Below are positions 35,986-48,305 of a DNA stretch of 64,000 bases, one piece after another. The DNA comes from Jacaranda mimosifolia (taxonomy: Eukaryota; Streptophyta; Magnoliopsida; Lamiales; Bignoniaceae): NCBI GenBank assembly GCA_018894105.1, contig CM032124.1, positions 357,501-421,500 on the forward strand, read 5' to 3'. Below the pieces are notes generated by a model that was not told where the DNA came from, made no database searches, and saw nothing but the letters and a program-made list of their open reading frames with translations. Every line of letters begins with the position of its first letter. The first letter of the stretch is position 1. The position numbers were made by a program, and so were the translations under genes.

Positions 35986-37064
35986 GCACTAATTAATGGG
36001 TTTCAATTTTTCCATACTTTTTTTTTTTTTCCCACAAGACTCAATCAGAAAGACCTATAATACTTGACAAAATGTTGTTTCCAATTCTTTATTTTGTCAG
36101 TATTTCTTTCTGTGTCCCATTGTTGATTCATAGCGATTGCAACTTCTATTTGTGTGATTTTCCACAAACTTATCATCAGATTTTAAGTGGCTAAAAAAAA
36201 ACTTATTGTGCCTGCTCCACCACCTTCCTATTGCATGTGATAACTTTCTTAATCCTGGGATTCTATATTTTAATTAAGGTTTTCGTTCCCACTAATCTAA
36301 GCTTTGTACTTGGTTGGTTTGTTTTGATTTAGGTATTGATTAATTTAATGGATTATGTTTACTGTGACTATATGGAATTATAGATCAGCTGATTAACTTT
36401 ATTTGTTGCTCAATTATTTCAGTGACTTGAGGAGTTTGGTTATGCTTCTCTCTAATAATTGACAGCAGGTAGTTCAGATCACCATTATAATCCTCACACA
36501 GTCCCAGTGTGAACTAACAAGATAAAATGAGAATAAATTCATGATGATATTAAATGAAAAGTGCATCTTCTAAGCCTGTCATGTAGTAGAATAGTAGTTT
36601 GATTGAGGCATTCAACAACACTTAATGGCTCATTTCGTGTCTGTGCCTCCCACCTAATTAGTCACATTATGTAGTTTCTTTGAAAGTATTTTCTTCTTGC
36701 GGTGGTTTAGATAATTTGAGTAATTTTATGCTTTAAAGTAATTGTTCTTTGAATTTTCACTCTTGCTATTGTTTTAATGGTTCCTTTGGTGGATCTCATA
36801 GTTGATGAGCTTGAGTTGACTGAAACAAGCCAAGAATTGAGGTCATATGCATCACAATATGTGGCCCTTAAGTTGATTGGAAAATTTGGGTGCATGTGCA
36901 AGTTGCTCCATCATCCCCACGCCCTTGACTTGGACATGTGGTTCCACTTATTAGTAGTAGATATTCCAATTCTTTGATAGTATAAAAGTCCACATTGGGA
37001 GATTCTTCAATCACTCTGATCCAAAAGACAACCAATTTTCCATTCCAAAAAGTAGGGAGAAGAG
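35986..37064 (+). promoter_or_regulatory. Upstream region of the intact YSL gene, duplicated before the second YSL gene
   Basis: Segments match the region before the second YSL gene (about 47,600-48,305) in order: AAGACTCRATCAGAA, ACTTAATGGCTCATTT, CACCTAATTAGTCACA and AGTCCACA. The duplicated unit therefore includes over 0.7 kb of promoter. About 190 bases (36,770-36,955) are present here and absent in the second copy. No additional gene is supported. Confidence 0.6.
36981..36987 (+). promoter_or_regulatory. TATA box of the intact YSL gene
   Basis: TATAAAA lies 78 bases before the ATG, giving an expected leader of about 50 bases. The aligned position in the second YSL copy (about 48,225-48,231) reads TAGATAA. 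Confidence 0.6.
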
Positions 37065-40020
37065 ATGGAAAATGGAAGTGAGAAAAATGTGGAGGGTGGA
37101 AATGGATGGGAAGATGAAAAAGAAGAAAGAAAAATAGAAGTGGTGAAGGAAAAAGATGAAGAACTGTCTGTGGAGAGGATATTTGAGAACAGGGAGGTGC
37201 CCTCATGGAGGAAACAGCTGACAATGAGAGCTTTTGCTGTGAGTTTTCTGCTGTCAGTGATGTTCTGCTTCATAGTGATGAAACTGAACCTCACCACTGG
37301 GATCATACCATCCCTCAATGTATCAGCAGGACTATTGGGATTCTTCTTTGTCAAGACTTGGACTAAGGTGATTGAAAAATCTGGCTTCTTGAGCCAGCCC
37401 TTCACCAGGCAAGAAAACACTGTCATTCAGACCTGTGTCGTCGCCTCCTCTGGCATTGCCTTTAGTGGTACGTTCCCCCATATCCTCTCATCGCCACTTG
37501 TGCTTGAGCCTATCATGGAGCCAATTTCTTGACTCATGTTAAGAATTCTTTGTTGTTTACTAGAATGTTCTGTGAATTATTATTACATGTGGAAGACTTG
37601 TAATGACAGAGTGGGCTTTTTCCTATAAACTCTGTATTTGAGAGTGCAGATAGGATTTCAAATATTTCATAATACCTTACTACAAACCAATACGATTGAG
37701 CATTCCAGCAGATCATATTACCAGTCCCACCAAAAAAAAAATGGTGCTGCAAAATGTTCAATATCACCTACTTGTCGGCAGGCCTACATTAGATACCAGT
37801 TACAGAGAAGTTGTAACAAGATTGATCGATCTTTTTCATCCTGTGCAGGAGGTTTTGGCAGCTATCTTTTTGGGATGAGCGAACGGGTCGCCCAACAATC
37901 AGAACACATGAAAGATGGCTTCGACTACAAGAACCCAACACTGGGTTGGATGATTGGCTTTCTCTTTGTAGTTAGCTTCCTAGGCTTATTCTCAGTGGTG
38001 CCTCTCAGGAAGGTAATCTCTTCACAATAGGCTAGTTGTGGCAAACTTGCATTTTTTGGAACTGGAGAAGATATGGTTTTTCTATGCCTTGAATGATGTG
38101 GCTATGAATTCTTTCAGATCATGATCATAGACTTCAAGTTGACTTATCCAAGTGGCACTGCAACTGCACATCTTATTAACAGTTTCCACACTCCTGAAGG
38201 AGCCAAACTAGCAAAGTAAGGAAATATTTCAATTATAAAGCTTAGGGATTCATTCTAGGACAGGGAAAAGAATATCAGAATTTGATCTGATCATGTCAAG
38301 AACTTGTTCATTTTCTTGTGTATCTCAGGAAGCAGGTCAGAGTGTTGGGCAAGTTTTTCTCCTTTAGCTTCTTGTGGGGCTTCTTTCAATGGTTCTTCAC
38401 TGCTGCTGATGACTGTGGGTTTGCAAACTTCCCAACATTTGGATTGAAAGCGTATGAACACAAGTAAGCACAGTCACAAAAGAAAATATCCTTATTTCTT
38501 TAGACAATTTGAACCATAAGATGTAGACAACTTCCGAAACTAATTGAATCTTACCACGGTGCAATCAAACCTAGAACAGGGAAAAACATGTTGGCTACAA
38601 GGCAGCTAGCTAAATATTACCATATGTTTCTTTTGAAATTACAGGTTTTACTTTGATTTCTCAGCAACTTATGTAGGAGTTGGGATGATTTGTCCTCACA
38701 TCGTAAATGTGTCGGTACTAGTTGGAGGAATCCTTTCTTGGGGCCTTATGTGGCCACTTATTGGAAACAGAAAGGGTGACTGGTATTCTGCTGATCTCCC
38801 TGCAAACAGTTTACAAGGGCTTCAAGGTTATAAGGTACTTTGCTAGTATCACTGGTATAATTCAGTTGCTAAGCTCATAAACATTGTTCTCATGTTTATG
38901 CTAACTTACTCAGGTTTTCATTGGCATTGCCATGATACTTGGTGATGGCTTATACAACTTCTTCAAGGTTCTGAGCCGAACAGTTGCCGGCTTATTTGTC
39001 AAATTTCAGGAGAGAAATGCCAACACGCAAATCCCAGTGACAGAACATTCTTCACATTCCGACAGATCCCAAAGCTATGATGATCAACGCCGTACCCAAC
39101 TCTTTCTAAAGGATCAAATACCAACATGGTTTGCTGTTGGAGGCTATGTTGCCATTGCAGCAATCTCTACAGCAACACTTCCTCACATCTTCCACCAGCT
39201 CAAATGGTACTACATAATCGTCATCTACATCTTTGCCCCAACGTTGGCATTCTGCAATGCATTCGGCTGTGGGCTCACAGATTGGTCGTTAGCATCCACC
39301 TACGGAAAGCTCGCCATCTTCACCATAGGGGCATGGGCCGGTGCCTCTCATGGAGGAATTCTTGCTGGATTAGCAGCATGTGGTGTGATGATGAACATTG
39401 TTTCGACTGCCTCAGACCTTATGCAGGATTTCAAGACAGGTTACTTAACCTTAGCTTCACCTCGTTCAATGTTTGTGAGCCAAGTAATTGGAACATCAAT
39501 GGGATGTGTGATTTCTCCTTGTGTGTTTTGGATCTTCTACAAGGCTTTTCCCGACCTCGGGTATCCTACAAGTGAATATCCTGCTCCGTTTGCTACTGTA
39601 TACTATAATATGGCTAAGTTGGGCGTTGAAGGCTTCTCCGCACTGCCACAGAATTGCCTGAAGCTATGTTATGCCTTCTTTGCAGCAGCCATTCTCATTA
39701 ACCTGATCAGAGATAGTCTTGGCAAGGAAAGGTCCTGGTTTATCCCACTTCCAATGGCAATGGCAATTCCATTTTATTTGGGATCCTACTTTGCCATTGA
39801 CATGTGTGTTGGGAGTCTCATACTCTACATCTGGCAGAAAATAAACAAGGCCAAGGCAGATGCCTTTGGCCGAGCGGTAGCCTCAGGTTTGATATGTGGT
39901 GATGGAATATGGACTTTGCCTAGTTCTATACTAGCTCTGGCAGGGGTGAAACCTCCCATTTGCATGAAGTTTATCTCCAGGGCAACAAACAGTAGAGTTG
40001 ATAAATTTTTAACAACCTAG
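37065..40020 (+). CDS. Yellow Stripe-like (YSL) oligopeptide/metal-chelate transporter, YSL7-like
   Basis: Six coding exons join in frame to 698 residues: 37065-37467, 37849-38012, 38118-38215, 38329-38463, 38645-38834 and 38914-40020. All junctions are GT-AG. A charged cytosolic N-terminus (about 45 residues, Glu/Lys-rich) precedes a polytopic OPT-family membrane domain. Conserved blocks include [103 protein letters not shown] and [21 protein letters not shown] proteins are proton-coupled transporters of metal-nicotianamine or small-peptide chelates at plasma or internal membranes. Motif wording is closest, from memory, to the YSL5/7/8 branch; the substrate is not deducible here. The length is normal for the family. 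It is the only complete member of a three-copy tandem array. Confidence 0.93.
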
Positions 40021-40346
40021 CTCGAGGAAAACGATGATTATCTATTGTATATAGTGCATAATATTTGTGTTGTATATGAGACAGACCATTGTCTCTTATT
40101 GTTCTAAAAGCTTTTAGAATAGCAACCAAAGGGTGTATCTTCTGTTCAGATATAGAACTAAAGAAAGGTCTAGCTTGTACTGGGGGCCTGCTGGAGTTAA
40201 AGAGTTGGCTGGAATTAAAATAAAGGTTTATCCTCTGGCTCTAAGCACATCTTGCGTACTTCAATATCATGATGTGGATATAACAATGGACGGAAGCACA
40301 ATTGATCCTTCTCATATAGACCAGAATTGCAAAGTTTCGTAAAGTA
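40021..40346. other. 3' flank of the intact YSL gene
   Basis: Presumed 3' UTR and spacer. The open stretch at 40133-40342 shows no protein-like features and is not called a gene. Confidence 0.5.
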
Positions 40347-41370
40347 CTAGGTTTCTAGGGGTTTTTTAAGATCCTGTACCCATGGTTCTTACTTATCCTC
40401 AAGTAACTACTTTCTAGCCGCTCATATTAATTTGATTTAATCCTCACATTCGAACTGTCATAAAATAAACCATGGTTCTTCCATAGAACCATTTTCTTTT
40501 AAAATTAAATTATAAAAAATAAAATAAAAATCATTAATCTTTTTAATACTAAATTACCAAATTAACCTTATTAATTTTGAAAAATTAAAAACCATTCTTT
40601 TTCTTATATTAAACTCTAATTCTATCAGAATTCAACTAAAAGAAATAAACCCTAACAAACAAATTCAACAGAAGAAAATTAATTTTAACCTATATTTAAA
40701 ATTATTTATTTTAAACCTAGAAAGCCTATATTTATAAATTTTAAAACCTAGAAAACCATCATCGTGGGTCCCGAAGTACGGCTTTTCTAGGTTTAAAATT
40801 CTAATTAAACCTAGAAATTAAATTCTACCTGGAATTTTATGTGGTTTTCTACCTAGAAAACCGTCATCATGGGTCCCGAAGTACGGGTTTTCTAGGTTCA
40901 ATCAGAAGAAAATTAATTTTAACAAACCCTAGAAAACCCATACGGATTTTAAGAAAATAAACCAATTAAAATTAGGGTTTTATGATGGTTGAATACTTAA
41001 AATAAATAATTTTAAGAAAATTAAAATTAATTTTCTTCTGTTAAATTCGTTTGTTAGGATTTATTTCTTCTAGTTGAATTCTGATTAAATTAGGGTTTAA
41101 TACAAGAAAAAGAAGGATTTTTAATTTCTTAAAATTAATAAGGTTAATTTGGTAATTTCGTATTAGAGAGATAATAATTTTTATTTTATTTTTCATAATT
41201 TAATTTTAAAAGAATATATTTCCATGCATGAAGAATCATGATTCTATCACAGTTCTTTATTTTATGATGGTTCGAAGGTGATGATGAAATCAAATTAATA
41301 TGAACGGCTAAAAAGTGATTAATTAATGGTAAGTCAGAATCATAGGTACGGAACCCTAGAAAACTCTAGG
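40347..41370. mobile_element. Foldback element with arms of about 385 bases
   Basis: The left arm (40347-about 40735) and right arm (about 40985-41370) are long inverted repeats. Left-arm blocks such as CTTTTTCTTATATTAAACTC, GAATTCAACTAAAAGAAATA and AGAAGAAAATTAATTTTAA recur, reverse-complemented and in mirrored order, in the right arm. The outer ends carry CTAGG and TTTCTAGGG. The loop contains two similar units (40747-40796 and 40852-40900), each itself bounded by CCTAGAAAA and TTTTCTAGG around GGGTCCCGAAGTACGG. No transposase and no clear target duplication were found. It fits a foldback or long-TIR MULE-type MITE. Confidence 0.72.
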
Positions 41371-42119
41371 TTTATTATACACATTTCATTCCCTACATCT
41401 CTCGCACTGGACAATAGCATGGATCCAAAGAGTGCATGTGCAAGATCTCACTTCTGAACAAGGAAACAAGGAATTCTCCATATCTATATTTCTATACCAC
41501 TTATAATAGTATGAATGAGTATAGTGGTTTCTTCTTTTTATGTGAGGACAAAAATATCCCTCTCTAATAATATTACCACATTTAATGCACATGATTTAAT
41601 GGTAATTATAATTAAATTAATTTTTTTTAATTATACTCATGCACATACATTGTATTTAGATTCACAGAAAATAATAATTATAATTAAATACATCAAGTCT
41701 TTCTTCTTAAGTAATGTATATACATCAAATGTATATCATTGTATTTATTACATTTATTACAAATTAAATATATTTTTTATTAGAATTATAAAAATAATAA
41801 TAATAATAATTACATTAAAATAATTAAATAAATTTTCTACTTATCATGTGTAACACATAGTATTTTTTATTCTGTTTTGAAAAAAAATAAATTAAGTTGA
41901 AAATGAAACCAAGCATAGTCTTAATTCTTTTAGACAGTAAGTGTAACTGACCTAGATATAAATATAGATAGATTAGCATGTGAAAATATGGCATGTAAGG
42001 CTTAGCACCTATTAATTAAAATATTCACAGAAGTTGAAATGTAGAATGAATATAAGCTGCCTATTTCGTTCATCTCACATACAATATTGTGTTCCAGCCA
42101 TTAGGTCCTCATCACTAAT
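41371..42119. other. AT-rich spacer, no gene
   Basis: It contains short AT-rich units (AATAATAATTATAATTAAAT... ATACATCAAATGTATAT) that recur around 42,630 and 42,770. No coding sequence is seen. It may be the outer continuation of the inverted block, whose partner would lie beyond the window. Confidence 0.4.
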
Positions 42120-45100
42120 AAATTTCAAAGTTGATGCAAAAAGCGTAAAATTGATGCAGTGGTTGGCCCAACACGTCATTGTCTAATTACAAGCTTCGAA
42201 ACGAAGTGTATTTATAATAAATTATTATATTGAAGCTTCAAAATTCTACATTTACATTTACCAATTCTTAACTTAAAAAAATAAAAAAGGTTAATGATCC
42301 AACATTCTATAGTTGAGGAATTTTGGTTCTGATTCCACCTATTTGTGGTAATTCTGTACTTTATTTTAGATTAATCATTGGAATCAATTGTATATCAGGA
42401 ATTAATTTCTTGATATATTTATAATGTAGCAACACATGCAATTGACTAAAAATTACCAATGGCTCAGCATAAAATGATTGGTTTTATTTATGAACATCAT
42501 AGCAGCATCATATATAGTCTCTAACAAATGATTTGCTTTGTTGTTGATTAACATCATTGTACAAAAATGCACTCACCATTCACTAAAAAGAACAAATTAA
42601 GAGCAAACTCTGTCCCATTGATATTACACTCACAAAAAATAATAACTATATATAATGAGTTAAATTAAGTTTTCCACTTAACATATATATATCAAATGTA
42701 TATGTGTACATTGTATTTATTAAATTTGTTCAAATTAAGTGTATTTTTAATTAGACATATAGAGAATAATAATTATATAAAATTAATTAAATTAAAATTT
42801 CCTACTTAACAAATGTAATTTGTGTACACATTGAAATTTATCCTTCTGCCAACATATTTAATTGGACTCATAGAAAATAGAAATTAAATTATATCCCCAT
42901 CTAATAAGACTTTACTATCACATTCAATATATATGGTTTTATGATAAACTACGACCAGATTAAGTTTATTCTAATTAGACTCATAAAAAAATAACTGAAT
43001 TGAAAAAATAACTCATAGGAAGATACTTCATAAATACATTTGTATAGATATTTATTCTACACTCTCCCTCAAAAATAAGAAAAGAAATATTTTTTATATA
43101 TTAAAATATGTGCTCAATTCAAATATAATAGTACAATGAATATGACAAAGAACAAGAATAGATTATTGAATTAAAAAAAAGAATAAATTAAGTCTTACAA
43201 TTACATGTTTAATTACATTTTGAAATAGCGTTAGTCTTCATGTGATTTTGCTTCTGTTTACATGTCAGGGAGGGTTGTTCATCCCAGCTATATTACTAGC
43301 AACCATTTCATGTTTAATTAATGAGGAAAAGAGAATGATATTTCATGAATGCATTCGTACAAATATGGGTTCTTTCTAAAAATAAAAAGAGAAAAATATT
43401 TATTATATATCAAAGTAGGTGACAAACTCATGTGCAATATTATATTTAATATAATAATGAAAAAGAATAAACTATGTTTATTTAACTTTTTTATATTTTC
43501 ATTTATTTGTGTATTTAAATATTTTTCTGAAATATATTTTGGTTAATTTTTACATCTAGTGATGTGCACATAGCAAAAGGTGCTTTCATGTTGTATCACA
43601 AATTCGATAAAATTTTGTAATCTTAATGATTTAAGTTAAAAGATAAATAATAATCAAAAGAAAAAGGAATATATAGTTGATAGCTCTATTAGAGGCCGTA
43701 AAAGAGAATCAACTAAAATTTATTCCTTTAAATAGTCTTTTTAAATAAATTAGTTTTCAATTAAAATAATAATGTGGCATTACTAACTTTCAATAATTAT
43801 TTTTGAAAGGAGAATAGAAATATATATATATATATATATATGATTTATTTTTATCAAATAACCTTTTGAATGATCAAACTAAATTTTTTATTTGGAGCGT
43901 GACGAAGGATGAGGAAGACCTTGTCAAGACCAAGTTTTGCATGGTTTAGCCAATTATATGATAAATATCATTAAAGTATACATCAACAACATAATAAGTA
44001 AAATTCACTTATTATGTAATTGACTTGACTTGATCATATTTACTTAAGATCTGAATTTATTTTTTCAAAAAAATGTATATTGTTGGATTGATAGTTATGT
44101 GATTCAAACTATTAAGTTTAATAAATATTTGTTTGATTTTAATAATAACATCAATCTAACATAGCAAAATATTTTCTATCAACAATATAAACTAGAATAT
44201 CAGTAAATACATTTTATTGGATAAATATCACATTAGTCCATATGTCTTTGTGACTTCGTCCATACCCTACAAAATATATACTCCTTAGGTATGATATATA
44301 CCCCACTAAGAACATAGTACCCAACAGTAAAAAATCCTTATTTTTTATGTGCTAAATATTAAATAATTAATAAAGTACAAATATTTATTTCAAGCAATGA
44401 ATTTCATTTAACAATTTAGGTATATATTATATTAATTTCCAACTAATTCACAATCCAACTCTTACAGATTTATGAACAAACTACCAAGCTTTTAAAATAA
44501 TTTTCATATTTTTTAATAAAAAGAAAAGCTATAAATACTACAATATTTTTATTGTACACATCGGTACTTAAATGTTTAAAATTGATCAGAACTTAACTTT
44601 CTCTATTTTGGCTTAACTAAGAAGAGACGAAAGTAAGAACAAAATTATAATAAATAAATCGAACACATGAGCAAGTATTTGTTGAAAAAAAATTAAATTA
44701 AAAAAAGTGGTCCATTAAAAACTAAGATGAAATAAGTTATATAGGTATTATTTATTTATCTAAATTTGGAGGAAATCAATTTACAAATCGGTCTGAATCA
44801 CTTGAATCATATTTTTAGTTTTAATTCATAAAATGACAATTGAAATTATTGTTTAAAAAATCATTTCAATTAACAAAAAATAAAAATAAAAATAATATTA
44901 TGGAATAACAACTGGCACAAATTTAATTCATTGAGAATAATAGAGAATAAATTAAAAAAATAAAAGCTTCTTCAAATATCAACCAAAAATGAAAGAATTC
45001 AATATTTGGCTACTATTAGTTATTATATTGTAAAAGACACATATAAACCATGTTTTTTAAATATTAAGTTGTTAAGATATATTTTATTTTAGTTATTATT

Positions 45101-47040
45101 CAATTCACATGTTTTCGTTGTTCCAATTTTTAGTAAAGGGTTCTTAAAATGGTAATAAATTGATAAACTTCTATCTTGAATCAACTTCATGTTTAGTTGA
45201 TTTAATATAGGATATTCTAATATATATTTAAAACACGATCATATATGGCTATTTAGAAACATTGCACCAATATTTTTAGATACATGGACATGATTTTCTA
45301 ATAATAATTGATATTATTATAGCATATTTATTTTGACAATAAAAATAAGATGAAGAGGAATATACCGCACTAAATACTATATAGAGACATGCATGCATAT
45401 ATAGATAAAATTAAAGAGCCCAAGAAAATGACAAAGTCAATTAAATCATTGAAGGACAAAAAATATAAAATTAATAAGTTATGACCTCTCTTTCAACATA
45501 ATTTTGAATGAAAAACAGTTAATTCATAAAAATTTCAATTGCCAATATTTACCACCATATAGCTTCTAAGAACATAAAGATTTCTTATCAATCAGAATGT
45601 TTGCAATTGTTTTAATAAATATGTACTCTATGATTTTTCAATAAATATCATATATGTGGGAAATTTTTCATATGCTAAAATTTTAAAATTTGATTCGATT
45701 TGAGAATTTATGATCCTATGTGCTCGAAAAATCATGAATTGAATAAGGTACTTAATTACATCTATTGCAATGCTGTAAGATTTAAAAAAAGCCTTGCACA
45801 TTGTGGCAATGCAAAAAATTAGACTTGCTTTGCTTTAAATGACAAATGAATTGCATTAGTTGTTTATTTCTCTATTAGGAGAGGTTATAAACTTTCTAAA
45901 AGATATTTGAATTTTGAACTGCATAGTCTCTTTTACTTCATTTAGTGTGTAATTAGACAAAAAAACTTGCATCTACAAGGGTGCAGTTATAATTTTCAAA
46001 CACAAGGTATGGTTATTATGGTCCTTCAAGGTTAATTTCCAAACGAAAATAAGTATGGTAATGTTCAGTTGTATTTAACCTAAACAGAAAATGAGCTTGA
46101 AAATAGAAAATATTAAAAGAATCAGGTTTATCAAAAGCAATTATGAGAAAGCTTATAACAAATTATGAAGACAAATTCATATGCAAAAATCTTCAAAAGG
46201 TTAAATGATTATCTTTCAATGAATGATATTTAGCTCTATATCTTTAAAAAAATATCATTAGACTAATTTACTTTATAATTATCCAAATGTTTATCAAGTT
46301 GCGGCGATTCTGGTGGAAAGAAATGATTATAATATATCAGTGGTACAAGATATTATTGTCCATATATATTGAGATCATAAATATAGAATAATACGTTATT
46401 ATGAATATTACAGTCTACTGCAATGTCCACTTCTTTTCCCAATATGTGATATAAGATGTTACCTAAGCGTTCAGAAAAAGGTACCAAAATATCCAATAAT
46501 ACAATCCAAAAGACAGGATCTATCCAGTCAGGTGACTCTTAAAAATAGTGCAACCATTATTGAAGAATAATAAATAGGTTTATATCTTATTTATAGCTTA
46601 TTCCATTATTTATTACTCTTATATTGGAAATCGATACTTGTTTTCCTTTTACTATAACATACAAAGTTTAACCAACAAAAAAAACAATTTGTGAAATACA
46701 ATTAAAATTTTGCAGTTTTTTAAGTGTGAATTTTTCTATTCCTTATGGTCAAAATTTTAAACATTTTTCATATGAATTTTTTCATATTTACAAATCATAA
46801 TTTATTTATATAGAGATCAAGCTTCTGCTATCAATTCTGTAGTAATTCCTTTAGGGGAAAAATTTTGCTATTGGATCTTCAAATTAATAACATAAAACTA
46901 GAAACTATAAGATTAATTACTATCGCAATACCTATCAGATTCGATATCTGATTTACAATAAAGTATTTTGGATATCACTTTAAAAGGAGAGACAAGAGGC
47001 AGTGAAATTGGAAAAAATGATTATTCTTTTACATCTTTTA
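42120..47040 (+). repeat. Left copy of a large inverted, collinear AT-rich block
   Basis: Seven or more anchor segments match the reverse complement of 57,920-64,000 in mirrored order. Matches by position are 42,200-42,350 with 63,740-63,900; 43,380-43,470 with 61,930-62,020; 43,575-44,140 with 61,090-61,625; 44,570-44,640 with 60,560-60,640; 45,210-45,300 with 59,880-59,970; 45,540-45,620 with 59,570-59,650; 46,130-46,250 with 58,920-59,060; 46,310-46,460 with 58,740-58,880; and 46,970-47,030 with 57,930-57,985. There are many substitutions and indels. No gene or transposase is recognised inside, and its nature is unknown. Confidence 0.75.
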
Positions 47041-48305
47041 TTGGGGGGTTCAAACAATGTACATATTCGTAAGATGCTATATTTGGGACAAACAATATAG
47101 ACATTGGAATGAAAGAAAACAAAATATATAATAAATCATATACACGATGCGAATTCCATAGAAGAAGAAATATATTATCTTAAATTATTATTAAACTATG
47201 TTAGGAGCTCAACGTATTTATAACTTCAAATGATAATTTTATTTTTTATTTATCTATTTGATAAGCACTTAAATTAGATATAAATAGAAAATGATATATA
47301 AAACAATAAACGTTAAAGAAAAAATTAACAAGTCACGTGGATCGCACGTATTCACCTTTCTAGTTAACAAAAATACCTTAACCAAACATGAATATTTTCA
47401 TCAGACAGATGTTCCTGGAACTCTACTCTCAACTTAGATTATACATCCAATGGATTAAGTATCCGAAAAGGTGTCCTCTTGGCCATTCCATAGCAAGTCA
47501 AGTCTGTCCCATCCGAAGGCACCCTCGTTCTTTTTGAGTGGGTCGTGTTGTCTGTGGTTGAGGGATGGATTAGGAGTAAGATTTGGTTTAGAATTTTCAA
47601 TGAGAAAAAAAAAAAAAAAAAAAGATGGCATTAAATTGGATGGATTCATTTTTCTCCTCAAGACTCGATCAGAAGACTGAAAAAGTTGACCAAAAATGTG
47701 GTTTAAATTCTATACTGCTGATAATCAATATGCATTTTTTGGGTCACAACATTAATGTTTTGGGATTGCGACTGTGATTCTACGTTTTGGTTAAGTTGTA
47801 TGGTAATAAGTAATCTTGAAGATTATCAAGTTAAAGAATTACAGATGAACACAGCAAGACAAGTTCAACTAGATTTTACACTTTTTTCATCTGAATGGGC
47901 TTCTGGTACCATCACGAGAAAATTCAGTGTGAACTCGCAATTAAAGCATAAGATGATATCCAATTCATGATATTAATTCAAAAGTCCATCTTGTTATCCA
48001 GTCATTCATGCAGTAGACTGTTGAATAAGATATTCAGCAGTACTTAATGGCTCATTTACTCTTTGTCCCTCACACCTAATTAGTCACAATGCTTAGGTTC
48101 TTTCATGGGCACCTCAGTCTTGACTTATATTCTTCTTGTTATAAAAATGTAGTAGTTTAGATAATTAAGTAAACTCTGCTTCAAAGCAAATTATACTCTC
48201 AAACTTTCACTCTACTACTAGGAGTAGATAAGTCCACACAAGAAGGAATACTCTCTTCCCAGAACTTCCTATATTATATTACATTCCAATAGGCAGGGAG
48301 AAGAG
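47041..48305. promoter_or_regulatory. Upstream region of the second YSL copy
   Basis: From about 47,600 on it aligns with the upstream region of the intact YSL gene. An A19 run lies at about 47,604-47,622. The TATA box of the intact copy is not preserved. Nothing coding is seen in 47,041-47,600. Confidence 0.5.

Noticed and set aside
39126..39575. Second plus-strand frame of 149 codons in YSL exon 6
   Set aside because: It is a shifted frame of the transporter exon; the same shadow recurs at 50592-50978 in the second copy because the DNA is duplicated.
40133..40342. Open frame of 69 codons after the intact YSL gene
   Set aside because: It lies in the 3' flank, matches no family and has no start context or homolog that I recognise.
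43349..43546. Short AT-rich open frame with a relative at 61897-62103
   Set aside because: The similarity (KIKREKYLLYIKV) is explained by the inverted block duplication. The frames have no further conservation, so coding is unlikely.
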